From Endozoicomonas sp. 4G (GTDB lineage: Bacteria; Pseudomonadota; Gammaproteobacteria; Pseudomonadales; Endozoicomonadaceae): DNA of 64,000 nt. A program made the position numbers and the translations under genes. Below are positions 18,899 through 27,178 of the stretch, piece after piece (position 1 is the stretch's first letter; the number at the start of each line of letters is the position of its first letter). The stretch spans positions 4,338,501 through 4,402,500 of the forward strand of contig NZ_CP082909.1 in assembly GCF_023822025.1 (NCBI RefSeq), written 5' to 3'. The notes below the pieces were generated by a model. The model made no database searches and had not been told where the DNA came from. It saw nothing but the letters and a program-made list of their open reading frames with translations.

Positions 18899-20245
18899 AT
18901 GAACCGAGTGTTCGTATTAGGCAAAAACAAAAAGCCTCTTATGCCTTGCCATCCGGCAAGGGCAAGAAAGCTTTTAGACAAGGGTAAAGCGGCTGTCTTC
19001 AGACGCTATCCTTTCACGATCATCCTGAAAGAGAGAGAAGGTGGTGTTGTACAACCGCTGGAACTCAAATTCGACGTTGGAAGCAAAACAACAGGCATAG
19101 CCGTTGTTGCTGACTGTGATCGTGGAAAGAAAGTTGTCTTTGCTGCTGAACTCCAGCATAGAGGACAGAGGATTAAAGATTCTCTTGAGTCTCGACGTGC
19201 AACACGTCGATCCAGAAGGAGCCGGAAAACCCGCTATAGAAAAGCCCGTTTCATGAATAGAACAAGACCCGAAGGCTGGCTACCGCCTAGCCTTATGAGT
19301 CGGGTTTTCAATACCGAGACTTGGGCAAAGAGATTTTGTCTCAAAGCACCAATCAGTGATGTAGCTGTTGAGCGTGTTAAGTTCGATATGCAGTTGATGG
19401 AGAACCCCGATATCTCAGGAGTTGAGTACCAACGAGGTACATTGTTTGGTACTGAGTTGAGACAGTACTTACTCTACAGGGATGGACACAAATGTTCTTA
19501 CTGTAAGGGAGTGAGTAACGACCCAATCCTCAACATCGAACATTTCATATCCAGAGCTCTGGGAGGCTCAAACCGGATCGGCAATTTGTACATTGCATGT
19601 CGTACATGCAATGAAGAGAAAGGAGCTATCCACCCTAAGCAGTGGCTTGAATCTATTTCAAAGAAAAAGAACAAGAACAAGAACAAGCTGGATACAGCAA
19701 GAGTCAGAAATGTGACCAACATCCTGAAAGGAAAGAAAGTCAATTGTTTTAAAGATGCTGCTGCCGTCAATGCCACAAGAAACGAAACCGCCAGACGTGT
19801 TCAGGCTATCGGTCTTCCTACCACCTTTGCTACTGGCGGTAGAACGAAGTTCAACCGCACTCAGCAAGGATACAAGAAAGAGCACTGGATAGATGCCGCT
19901 TGTGTAGGAGAGTCTGGAGCCAGTGTATACATAGCAGAGAGCACAAAACCCTTAATCATTAAGGCTATGGGTAGAGGCTCACGACAAATGTGTAGAGTTG
20001 ACAAGCATGGGTTTCCCCGTACAAAAGCTAAAGGTTCCAAGCAGGTTCAGGGTTTTCAGACTGGAGATATCGTCAAGGCTATCGTTCCAGCTGGTAAACG
20101 GCAAGGAACGTATACAGGACGGGTTGCAGTGAGAACTACAGGCTCATTCAACATCAAGACTGAAAGTGACACCATCCAAGGAATTTCATGGAGAAACTGT
20201 CAGAAAATTCAGTCTGTGGATGGTTATGGTTACAGCTTGCTCTAA
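18899..20245 (+). CDS. iscB: IscB RNA-guided HNH/RuvC endonuclease (448 aa)
   Basis: IscB, the Cas9-like ancestor family, cuts DNA using an omega-RNA guide. Domains in order: PLMP motif (KPLMPCHPARARKLL, residues 12-26), RuvC-I (LKFDVGSKTTGIAVV), Arg-rich bridge helix (RRATRRSRRSRKTRYRK), RuvC-II (VAVERVKFDMQLM), HNH (CSYC...NIEHFISRALGGSN...ACRTCNEEKG) and RuvC-III (KEHWIDAACVG). The HNH signature reads IEH where many family members have IDH; the histidine is kept. Length is normal for IscB. AAGGA lies 10 bases before the ATG at 18899. A hairpin TTGCTC/GAGCAA spans the stop. It appears complete and likely functional. Confidence 0.92.
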   Translation: MNRVFVLGKNKKPLMPCHPARARKLLDKGKAAVFRRYPFTIILKEREGGVVQPLELKFDVGSKTTGIAVVADCDRGKKVVFAAELQHRGQRIKDSLESRRATRRSRRSRKTRYRKARFMNRTRPEGWLPPSLMSRVFNTETWAKRFCLKAPISDVAVERVKFDMQLMENPDISGVEYQRGTLFGTELRQYLLYRDGHKCSYCKGVSNDPILNIEHFISRALGGSNRIGNLYIACRTCNEEKGAIHPKQWLESISKKKNKNKNKLDTARVRNVTNILKGKKVNCFKDAAAVNATRNETARRVQAIGLPTTFATGGRTKFNRTQQGYKKEHWIDAACVGESGASVYIAESTKPLIIKAMGRGSRQMCRVDKHGFPRTKAKGSKQVQGFQTGDIVKAIVPAGKRQGTYTGRVAVRTTGSFNIKTESDTIQGISWRNCQKIQSVDGYGYSLL

Positions 20246-20363
20246 CGAGCAAGTCAACATTCCTCCCCGCACTAGAAGTACGGGGTATCCAGTTGAGATA
20301 AAACGATGAAAACCCCTGAAACAGATTAACCAGTTCACATTTAATACGCTCAAGGAGCTCAAA

Positions 20364-21098
20364 ATGCCACGCCCACTCTACCCTGCCACCCTGATAGCCA
20401 AGCATCAGCTCAGCCAGAACACTGTGCAGCTCAACTTCAGCATAGAGGCCGGGTTTGACTACCAGCCCGGACAATTTGTGCAGTTGCACTTTTCCTTTCA
20501 GGGGCAGGACTACAAAAGAAGTTACAGCATCGCCAACTCACCCGAGTCTTTCCGAAACTCTCAGCAGATTGAGATAGCCATCAGCTTTGTTAAGGGAGGG
20601 GTCGCCTCTGCTCTGTTCAGCGAAGCAGAACCGCGTCTGGAATTATCCATCGGAGGGCCTTTTGGAGTACTCACCGCACCAGAGCAGTACGATGGACGCA
20701 TCATACTGGCGGGTACCGGAACCGGCGTTGCTCCGTACCGGGCTATGATACCCGCACTGGAAAAACTGGCCGCTAAAGGCACCCGGATTCTAATCATGAT
20801 GGGGGTGAGACACAGGGCCGATATGATTTACGAGCAGGATTTTCGTAACCTTGCAGCCTCATTTGAAGCCATAGAATACAGAGCCTGTTACAGCAGGGAA
20901 AAATCATTGACCCCCTCTGCCAACGAATACCCGGGTTACCTCCAGAACCAGTTTCCACAACTGAATCTTTCCCCGGAAAAAGACCTTGTTTATCTGTGTG
21001 GCAACCCTGCCATGATTGACGATGCGTCCGGAGAACTGAAAGAGCTGGGGTTTGGAGCAAGACAGGTCAAGCGGGAAAAGTATGTTTTTTCCAGTTAG
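20364..21098 (+). CDS. Ferredoxin-NADP reductase-like flavoprotein (244 aa)
   Basis: A member of the ferredoxin-NADP+ reductase fold family, moving electrons between NAD(P)H and an iron-sulfur or flavin partner in the cytoplasm. The FAD-binding motif RSYSIAN is near residue 53, the NAD(P) glycine motif GTGTGVAPYRAM is near residue 116, and YLCGNPAMID lies near the C-terminus. It ends EKYVFSS. There is no fused 2Fe-2S domain, so a separate partner is needed. The ATG at 20364 has AAGGAG 8 bases upstream. Its upstream region has been replaced by the IscB element ending about 65 bp before. The specific partner cannot be told from sequence. Confidence 0.82.
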   Translation: MPRPLYPATLIAKHQLSQNTVQLNFSIEAGFDYQPGQFVQLHFSFQGQDYKRSYSIANSPESFRNSQQIEIAISFVKGGVASALFSEAEPRLELSIGGPFGVLTAPEQYDGRIILAGTGTGVAPYRAMIPALEKLAAKGTRILIMMGVRHRADMIYEQDFRNLAASFEAIEYRACYSREKSLTPSANEYPGYLQNQFPQLNLSPEKDLVYLCGNPAMIDDASGELKELGFGARQVKREKYVFSS

Positions 21099-21175
21099 TC
21101 CTTCCCGAGACTGAACCGACTGGCTTCAGTTTCTGGGATCCGTTTATCATCTTTATGCCTAGCTCCCATAAATTA

Positions 21176-21202
21176 GTACACACTCACTTAAAACCTGTGT
21201 AC
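21176..21202. promoter_or_regulatory. Inverted repeat upstream of the S15 hydrolase
   Basis: GTACACA at 21176-21182 and TGTGTAC at 21196-21202, perfect 7-bp arms 13 bp apart. It may be an operator for the hydrolase at 21291. No regulator is identified. Confidence 0.35.
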
Positions 21203-21290
21203 GATGAGTCGCACCCCATTGGAACACAACAAGAATGGTCAAAATTCAATGCGGGTGAAACAATATAAAAATAATAAATAAGGTAACTCC

Positions 21291-22961
21291 ATGTCGAAAC
21301 GACTACTCAAGCTGCTGGTTCTTCATCTGACATTGTCTCTGTTCCCTCTCCATTCCTTCGCGTCCATACAGCCACTGTTTCAGTTTGCTGCGGGATTGCT
21401 AAACATTGGAAAGTTTCCAGAGTCTGAGCGCTATACGACTGATGATGATATTGTCATTTTGACCAATGACGGCATAGAACTGACTGCTAATATCTTTGTA
21501 CCCACCCCACTAACCGGGTCTGCACCCGCTGTCGTATTTATTAACAGTTGGGGGCTAAATGAGTACCAGTACCTGCAACAGGCAGCAGTACTGGCTGAGC
21601 GGGGATATATTGTTCTTAGCTACTCTACCCGGGGCTTTGGCAAGTCTACCGGACAAATTGACACGGCTGGCCCTAAAGACATTGCCGACTACAGTCAGGT
21701 CATTGACTTTCTACTGAATAACTACCCTGTAAACCCCAATGCCGTTGGTACTGCGGGTGTTTCTTATGGCTCAGGTATCAGTCTGATGGGAGCCGCTCAT
21801 GATGAACGGGTCAAGGCCGTTGCCGCCATGAGCAGCTGGGGAAGCTTGCTTGACGCACTTTACGGCAATCAAACCCCAAGGCTGGCCTGGGCAGAAATAC
21901 TCACTTTGATGGCTGACCTCAGAGGCAACCCTGATCCTGTCATTGCTAAAAACTGGGACATCATTAAAAACCAGAAGCTGGATCAGTTACCTGACGTTAT
22001 CGAGTGGGCAAATGAAAGATCCCCGATCAGCTACGTCGAACAACTGAATCAGAATAATACTGCCGTCTATCTTGCCAAAACTTATGGAGATAACCTTTTC
22101 CAGGCAAACTCTCTGCTTGATATGTACAGCCAATTAAGCACTCCAAAATATATCGATCTGCTGACCGGAACCCATGCAACGGCGGAGCTGCTGCCGCCAC
22201 TATTGGGCATTGGAGAGGACAGAATCTGGAACAATGTCTACCAATGGTTCGACATTCATCTGAAGGGAGAAAGTAATGAACTGAGTCAGGCCAGTCCGGT
22301 GCAGATGAAAGTTAAGTTCGAAGACCGGTATGAAGGGTTCGACGGTTTTCCAATAAAAGAGGCTTTGACGCAGAAGTACTATCTCCACCCAAGGTCTGCA
22401 TTTGATAACGGCGATTTAGAAGCCTATCCCTATAAACCACCGTTCCGGATGTCAAAAGACAACACTATCAACTCCTGGACCGGTACTTTATTCAGCACCC
22501 AGATTCCTGTTCTTTCACAACTTCTGGAACAGCTTGAGGTCCCTGTCGTCACTAACATTTATGCCGCATCCGATTTCAGGGGCATTTATTTCAACACCGA
22601 TAGGCTCCAGAAAGTCATGAAAATAAGAGGTAATCCGTTCGTTAACCTTGTCGTACAACCACACTATGACAAGGTGCAACTGGTGGGCTATCTCTATGAC
22701 ATGGACAGTTTGGGTAATGCAAGATTGATCACCCACGGCGTATCAACCTTACCTCAGGCTGAACCCGGACAAACAATCGAAATATCCTTCGAGCTGGTTA
22801 CCACAGCCTACGATGTACCCGAAGGACACCGGGTTGTGTTAGCTATAGATACTATGGATCCTCAGTATAAGAGACCTACAAGCGACAATTACTTTATTGA
22901 TTTCGAGTTCAGTCGCCAGAAGCAATCTACACTCACGATTCCAGCCCTTCAGGTGAACTGA
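21291..22961 (+). CDS. Secreted S15/CocE-type alpha/beta hydrolase (556 aa)
   Basis: A CocE/NonD or Xaa-Pro dipeptidyl-peptidase S15 family hydrolase. It has a signal peptide to about residue 24 (LSLFPLHSFAS). The alpha/beta core carries the oxyanion strand SAPAVVFINSWG and the nucleophile elbow GVSYGSG (Ser near 166). The C-terminal half has the jelly-roll-like region typical of the PepX_C domain (LVGYLYDMDSLGNARLITHG). Substrate is likely an ester, amide or Xaa-Pro peptide outside the cytoplasm, but unknown. RBS AAGGTAA precedes the ATG. A terminator follows at 22991. Confidence 0.85.
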   Translation: MSKRLLKLLVLHLTLSLFPLHSFASIQPLFQFAAGLLNIGKFPESERYTTDDDIVILTNDGIELTANIFVPTPLTGSAPAVVFINSWGLNEYQYLQQAAVLAERGYIVLSYSTRGFGKSTGQIDTAGPKDIADYSQVIDFLLNNYPVNPNAVGTAGVSYGSGISLMGAAHDERVKAVAAMSSWGSLLDALYGNQTPRLAWAEILTLMADLRGNPDPVIAKNWDIIKNQKLDQLPDVIEWANERSPISYVEQLNQNNTAVYLAKTYGDNLFQANSLLDMYSQLSTPKYIDLLTGTHATAELLPPLLGIGEDRIWNNVYQWFDIHLKGESNELSQASPVQMKVKFEDRYEGFDGFPIKEALTQKYYLHPRSAFDNGDLEAYPYKPPFRMSKDNTINSWTGTLFSTQIPVLSQLLEQLEVPVVTNIYAASDFRGIYFNTDRLQKVMKIRGNPFVNLVVQPHYDKVQLVGYLYDMDSLGNARLITHGVSTLPQAEPGQTIEISFELVTTAYDVPEGHRVVLAIDTMDPQYKRPTSDNYFIDFEFSRQKQSTLTIPALQVN

Positions 22962-22990
22962 ATCTACACAGTTTCTTCTTCTGAACATCA

Positions 22991-23020
22991 CCGCCCGGAA
23001 CCATTTCGGGCGGTTTTTTT
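22991..23020 (+). terminator. Intrinsic terminator after the S15 hydrolase
   Basis: CCGCCCG (22991-22997) pairs with CGGGCGG (23007-23013), followed by seven T. It ends right beside the stop of the convergent gene at 23022. Confidence 0.9.
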
Positions 23021-23021
23021 A

Positions 23022-24275
23022 TCAAGGCATCCCCGGGCTGGAAACTCTACTCTTGATACAGACTCTTTCTGCAATCACCACCAAACCGAACCAGGTACTG
23101 CCCAACAGCAAACCAGCCAGAACATCACCCAGCCAGTGGGCTTCAAGCACCAGTCTGGACAGCGCCACCATCAGGGCGATCACCATGGAACAGCTGTAGG
23201 AACAAAACTTAACAACCCCTCTTTTCCCAGCCACCAGGTACAGCGTCACCAACAACCAGACAAAGGTTGCCTGAGTGGTGTGTCCGGAGGGAAAAGAAAA
23301 CGGATCAAGGCCATACAAATCAGACGGTCTGGGTTTATCGATACTCCACTTCATCAACCAGAGTGTCACCTCCATACCCGCCAGACCAACCAACATAATC
23401 AACAACTTTCTGTAACGCTTTACCCGAAGAAAATAAACAGCAAACAACATCAGAGGAAACCAGAGCACAACCGCACTCCCCAGCCAGGTCACCAGAGCAA
23501 AGATATGCTCGACGACCGGTACCGATAAACTGGCAACAAACGAACGTACCATGACATTGTGGTCATCCAGCTGCCCACTGACGTCCATTACCGTCAGCAG
23601 TACTAAGCTGATCAGCCCCACCACCACAAAGCTGACCGGTAACAACAGCATTAACTTTTTCTTGCAGAGTCTGCGATCCAGAATCAGTGCTATATAAGGA
23701 ACCAGCAACGAAACAACGGTTAAACAAGCTAACAGGTAGTAAAAGGATTGCGGCACCTCCAGCGTCAAGGCAGCTCCGGTCAGATAGCCTGGCAGGGTAT
23801 AAGCGATTGCCCAGGGCGCCGTCGAAAGCAGGTTGATGATATAAAAACGCAGGGGAGACATATCCATCATCCCGGCAACGGCTGGAATCACTGGCCGGAT
23901 AGGACCGATAAAACGTCCCAGGGCAACACTGAAACCGCCGTACTTTTCAAAAAAACGTTCGCCTTTTTCCAGCCAGCCGGGATGAGCTTTAAATGGCCAG
24001 TAGTCTCGAATTCGACTGTGCAAATGATAACCTACCTGAAAGCTGATGCCGTCACCCGCAGCGGCACCGACAAACGCCCAGGCCAACATAGGTAAGGGCT
24101 CCAATAGCCCACTGCCAGCCAGAGCCCCAAGAGCAAACAGCAAGGCAACACCGGGAATAAGAAAACCGATGGCCACCAGCGATTCCACAAATGCCGCCAA
24201 TGCGATGATCGGGCCCAGCCAGTGCCCATGATGTTGAAGCCATGCGTGTACTGCTACAAAGCTTTCAGATTCCAC
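23022..24275 (-). CDS. DedA-PAP2 fusion membrane protein (417 aa)
   Basis: The N-terminal half is a DedA/SNARE-associated membrane domain: VESLVAIGFLIPG, the GRFIGPIRPVIPAVAG loop and several hydrophobic spans. The C-terminal half is a PAP2 lipid phosphatase with all three signature blocks: KWSIDKPRP, PSGHTT and SRLVLEAHWLGD. DedA proteins act in lipid translocation and envelope homeostasis, and PAP2 enzymes dephosphorylate undecaprenyl-PP or phosphatidate. The fusion suggests that carrier-lipid dephosphorylation and flipping are combined in the inner membrane. The start is GTG at 24275 with AGAGG six bases upstream. Confidence 0.88.
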   Translation of the reverse strand: MESESFVAVHAWLQHHGHWLGPIIALAAFVESLVAIGFLIPGVALLFALGALAGSGLLEPLPMLAWAFVGAAAGDGISFQVGYHLHSRIRDYWPFKAHPGWLEKGERFFEKYGGFSVALGRFIGPIRPVIPAVAGMMDMSPLRFYIINLLSTAPWAIAYTLPGYLTGAALTLEVPQSFYYLLACLTVVSLLVPYIALILDRRLCKKKLMLLLPVSFVVVGLISLVLLTVMDVSGQLDDHNVMVRSFVASLSVPVVEHIFALVTWLGSAVVLWFPLMLFAVYFLRVKRYRKLLIMLVGLAGMEVTLWLMKWSIDKPRPSDLYGLDPFSFPSGHTTQATFVWLLVTLYLVAGKRGVVKFCSYSCSMVIALMVALSRLVLEAHWLGDVLAGLLLGSTWFGLVVIAERVCIKSRVSSPGMP

Positions 24276-24426
24276 AAAAAACCTCTTTCAGAGTCATCAA
24301 AATTTAATTGCGAGCAGAGCCATAACACCGGAACTTTTCGACTCTTGCCAAACACACCGCAAATGCCTTAGTTTTCAACATTGAAAGGATCCTGTTAATC
24401 ACTCTTACTTTAAAAACAGAGGCTTC

Positions 24427-25548
24427 ATGACCCCTCCCACGGCTTCGTACACCCAACTGCCCAAGCATCTTATCTCCCGCTCTTTGAAAAGATTACTGGC
24501 CATTGCTGCGTTGATACCTTCTCTGGCAATAGCTGCGGATAGCGCAGTTTTCCTGCAATATCACCATGTCAGTGACAAGACTCCAGCAATCACCAGCATT
24601 ACACCAGAAATGTTCAAGCAACATCTGGATTATCTCGATGAGAATGGTTTTAACGTAGCACCCATAGAGGCTACTGCCAAAGCCATACAAAATGGCGAGC
24701 CCGTGCCCGATAAAACGGTAGTGATCACGTTTGATGATGCTTATAAGAACATCTATGAAAACGCCTTTCCCGTACTAAAAGAAAAGGGCTGGCCTTTTAC
24801 CATTTTTGTCAGCACTCAGCCGGTAGATCGAGGCTTTAACAACTTCCTGACCTGGGAGCAGCTTCGGGAGATGGCCCGTTCTGGCGCCACCATCGCCAAC
24901 CACACCACCAACCACCCTCATATGCCGGAAAAGCAACCTGGTGAATCCGACCTGGCCTGGCTGGAACGCTCCAGAAAGGAAATCACAGGTACTGAGCAAC
25001 GCATCAGGGAAAAAACCGGCCAGAGTGTCAAAATGCTGGCCTGGCCTTTTGGTGAGACAACCCCGGAGCTGAGAAAAATGATCAGTGAGATGGGCTACAT
25101 TGGGTTTGGTCAGCAATCGGGGGCGATAGGTCCACTGTCAGACTTTACTCGCCTGCCCCGCTATCCTATGTCCGGAAACTATAGCGACCTGAGCGGCTTC
25201 AGAACCAAAATCAACAGCAAACCTTTGCCCGTGACCCGACAGGAACCGGAGAACGCCCTCGTCAATCCGAAGGATCTGACACCTTCCTTTACCCTCACCC
25301 TGGCGGATGGCCGCTATCATGGCAACTATCAGAAACAACAAATCAGTTGCTATGTCTCCGGCCAGGGCAAAGTAGAAGTGGAATGGCTGGATAAAGAGAA
25401 AACCCGGTTCACAACCCGGGCCAAATCGCCACTGCCGGTGGGTCGCAGTCGTTATAATTGTACGGCCCCTTCTATAGATGGCAGTCACTATTACTGGTTT
25501 TCTCACCAGTGGCTTCGTTTAACGGAAGACGGGAAGGCCATTGATTAA
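24427..25548 (+). CDS. Exported polysaccharide deacetylase (373 aa)
   Basis: NodB-type carbohydrate deacetylase. Signal peptide about residues 1-37 (LLAIAALIPSLAIAA). Metal/catalytic motifs: TFDDAYKN (motif 1, DD) and NHTTNHPHM (motif 2, H..H), then LAWPFGE. The N-terminal VFLQYHHVSD with a NodB core resembles the deacetylase half of PgaB-like proteins. The C-terminal 110 residues (SFTLTLADGRYHGNYQ...) form a small beta-rich domain of unknown role. It probably acts in the periplasm on an N-acetylated glycan, and no pga operon is adjacent. The only start found upstream of the signal is the ATG used. Confidence 0.83.
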   Translation: MTPPTASYTQLPKHLISRSLKRLLAIAALIPSLAIAADSAVFLQYHHVSDKTPAITSITPEMFKQHLDYLDENGFNVAPIEATAKAIQNGEPVPDKTVVITFDDAYKNIYENAFPVLKEKGWPFTIFVSTQPVDRGFNNFLTWEQLREMARSGATIANHTTNHPHMPEKQPGESDLAWLERSRKEITGTEQRIREKTGQSVKMLAWPFGETTPELRKMISEMGYIGFGQQSGAIGPLSDFTRLPRYPMSGNYSDLSGFRTKINSKPLPVTRQEPENALVNPKDLTPSFTLTLADGRYHGNYQKQQISCYVSGQGKVEVEWLDKEKTRFTTRAKSPLPVGRSRYNCTAPSIDGSHYYWFSHQWLRLTEDGKAID

Positions 25549-25557
25549 GGCTCCACG

Positions 25558-25587
25558 CTCTCTTATCACTGCCGGGTGATAAGAGAG
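25558..25587. terminator. Perfect 12-bp hairpin after the deacetylase gene
   Basis: CTCTCTTATCAC (25558-25569) pairs with GTGATAAGAGAG (25576-25587), 6-nt loop. There is no T-run, so Rho-independent termination is uncertain; it could instead protect the transcript or attenuate the cytochrome gene 19 bp downstream. Confidence 0.5.
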
Positions 25588-25605
25588 CATCACGGGAAAG
25601 ATATT

Positions 25606-25977
25606 ATGAAGATCAAGCCTTGGCTGCCACTCAGCCTGTTATTCGCAGTCCTGATGGCCGGATGCGATCTGTCCGGGAGCAAAAACTCTGAATTTCGTCC
25701 GGTTGAAATGACGCCGAGACTGGAAGCTGCGAAAAATAAGGCGCTGACTTTATGCTCCGGATGTCATGGCCCCGACGGCATAGGCACTGCTGACTTCAAC
25801 CCTAATCTGGCCTGCCAGAAGAAAGCCTATATGGTGAAACAGCTGAATGATTATCGGGATGGCCTGCGTGGCAATCATATTCCCATGGTCAATATCGCCA
25901 GAATGCTGACCGAAGAAGAGGTAGATGCCATCAGTGAGTGGTACTCGCTGCAAAGGTGTCCCGTCAATTCTTTATAG
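25606..25977 (+). CDS. Cytochrome c lipoprotein (123 aa)
   Basis: A small class I c-type cytochrome. It has a lipoprotein signal with lipobox LMAGC (Cys near residue 20), a heme-binding CSGCH near residue 50 and a likely axial Met in HIPMVNIARM. It carries electrons in the periplasm while anchored to a membrane. The C-terminal helix EEEVDAISEWYS is typical of the family. The start is ATG at 25606; an in-frame GTG at 25576 lies inside the hairpin and is disfavoured. No oxidase or dehydrogenase partner is adjacent. Confidence 0.87.
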   Translation: MKIKPWLPLSLLFAVLMAGCDLSGSKNSEFRPVEMTPRLEAAKNKALTLCSGCHGPDGIGTADFNPNLACQKKAYMVKQLNDYRDGLRGNHIPMVNIARMLTEEEVDAISEWYSLQRCPVNSL

Positions 25978-25992
25978 ATCGATCTCCGCCGG

Positions 25993-26037
25993 TAGTTCGT
26001 CACGATAGTTCGTCACGATAGTTCGTCACGATAGTTA
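25993..26037. repeat. 13-bp tandem repeat
   Basis: Three perfect copies of TAGTTCGTCACGA (25993-26031) and a decayed fourth, in the gap between the cytochrome gene and the next gene. Confidence 0.85.
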
Positions 26038-26137
26038 GTCATGCTGACCGGGTCGTCAGTGACCCTTGTTTTCACTCCATGCAATACTCCTTGTCGTGAA
26101 AAACCAACACGCTTATGGATTATCAAGGAGGTATGCC

Positions 26138-26671
26138 ATGGCTTACGGAACAATAGCAGCGAACTCACCGCCAACAGGGGCTAAGGATTATGAGGTTGTC
26201 AATCAGCTGGCTCAAAAAACCGCTGATGTCCTGGTTGCGACTGGAGGCAGGGCTCTTGGGCAAGTGGGGGAAAGAGCCAAAAGAACCTTTATGGGGCTGA
26301 CTGTGGACAGTTTCAAAACCCCGACGTTCATAAAGGACAAGATCAAATCCATCGAAAACACCAGAGCCTGGAAATCCATCAAGCAGTACTGTGTACGGGC
26401 CAATGAAGCCTGGGGAACCGTCGCCCGGTGGGGCATGGGAGGAGTACTGGCCGGTGGCTTCCTTTTCGGATCCACAGTAGGCGCTGCGTTTAGCATGGGT
26501 CTGGGCGGTGCGGTCGGGTTTTATTTCGCCTCAAACACCTGGTCAAGCGTTGCCAGACAACAGGAGCAGGCCGATCAGGATGCCGCCGAGCTGCAAATGT
26601 ATAAGGCTATGTACGGAGATATTACTCCTGATGAGCCTTATAAACTGACAGCAGAAAATGTTCTCAATTAA
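26138..26671 (+). CDS. Hypothetical protein with Gly-rich membrane segment (177 aa)
   Basis: Not recognised. The ATG at 26138 is chosen over an in-frame upstream start because AAGGAGGT lies at 26124-26131. The N-terminal half is mixed polar. Residues about 96-133 are Gly/Ala-rich and hydrophobic (GMGGVLAGGFLFGSTVGAAFSMGLGGAVGFYF), which could be a membrane hairpin or glycine-zipper. No signal peptide. The strong RBS suggests high expression. The followed hairpin at 26697 suggests a single-gene transcript. Confidence 0.7.
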   Translation: MAYGTIAANSPPTGAKDYEVVNQLAQKTADVLVATGGRALGQVGERAKRTFMGLTVDSFKTPTFIKDKIKSIENTRAWKSIKQYCVRANEAWGTVARWGMGGVLAGGFLFGSTVGAAFSMGLGGAVGFYFASNTWSSVARQQEQADQDAAELQMYKAMYGDITPDEPYKLTAENVLN

Positions 26672-26696
26672 GGGATGATTAATGCCCTTCACTCAT

Positions 26697-26721
26697 GCGT
26701 GGCATTTTGCTAATGCCACGC
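26697..26721 (+). terminator. Possible terminator hairpin
   Basis: GCGTGGCATT (26697-26706) pairs perfectly with AATGCCACGC (26712-26721) over a 5-nt loop. The following bases are TTACTT, a weak U-tract. Confidence 0.5.
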
Positions 26722-26817
26722 TTACTTCACCTGATCCAAATAATCCTGCTTTACCTTGAGCAGCTCTTACCGATCTACACTGAAGATAGGAAAACAAACA
26801 AGCCAAGGAAGCCCCCC

Positions 26818-27123
26818 ATGAACGACGATACCGTCAAAAAACTAGCCCTGATGATTGCCGCTAACTGCACCCGTAACTCTGTTCTGGAAGAGGCTGAACA
26901 GGCCAACGCTATTTCACAAGAGCAGATGACCCAGTTTAATCATCAGATGTCCAACCGTATCTACACCTTTCTAACGTACCTTCTGAATAAACCGGCAGAA
27001 GAGTATTCGGTCATGATTAAAGAACTTTCAAAAAACTATCCTGAAGCCTGGGCCTTGCCAGACCTGGATCAGAACCTGATCAATGCCGTGACGCAATCTT
27101 CTCTTCCAACTTTACCCCATTAA
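26818..27123 (+). CDS. Hypothetical protein (101 aa)
   Basis: Not recognised. The ATG at 26818 is preferred over an in-frame ATG at 26695 because AAGGAA lies 9 bases upstream and the longer form would run through the hairpin at 26697. Cytoplasmic-looking, probably helical (VKKLALMIAANCTRN, SNRIYTFLTYLLNK). It lies 55 bp before the next gene, so may be co-transcribed with it. Confidence 0.6.
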   Translation: MNDDTVKKLALMIAANCTRNSVLEEAEQANAISQEQMTQFNHQMSNRIYTFLTYLLNKPAEEYSVMIKELSKNYPEAWALPDLDQNLINAVTQSSLPTLPH

Positions 27124-27178
27124 GCCAAAAGTTGATCTATTATGAAGTGCTTTAAACAAATACAAATCCATTTTGACC

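Larger units (their letters stand above)
18618..20297 (+). mobile_element. IscB element copy 2, intact
   Basis: The left end GTCACTGAACCCC begins only about 28 bp after the TnpB element. The right end has the hairpin CCCCG/CGGGG at 20265-20285, then GTATCCAGTTGAG. It contains an omega-RNA leader and an intact iscB but no tnpA. The 15 bp after the right end are the same in copy 1 apart from one base next to the end, so the true end may lie a few bases further. Confidence 0.78.

Noticed and set aside
25993..26037. Possible CRISPR array
   Set aside because: Units are 13 bp and abut without spacers, so this is a tandem repeat; no cas genes occur in the window.
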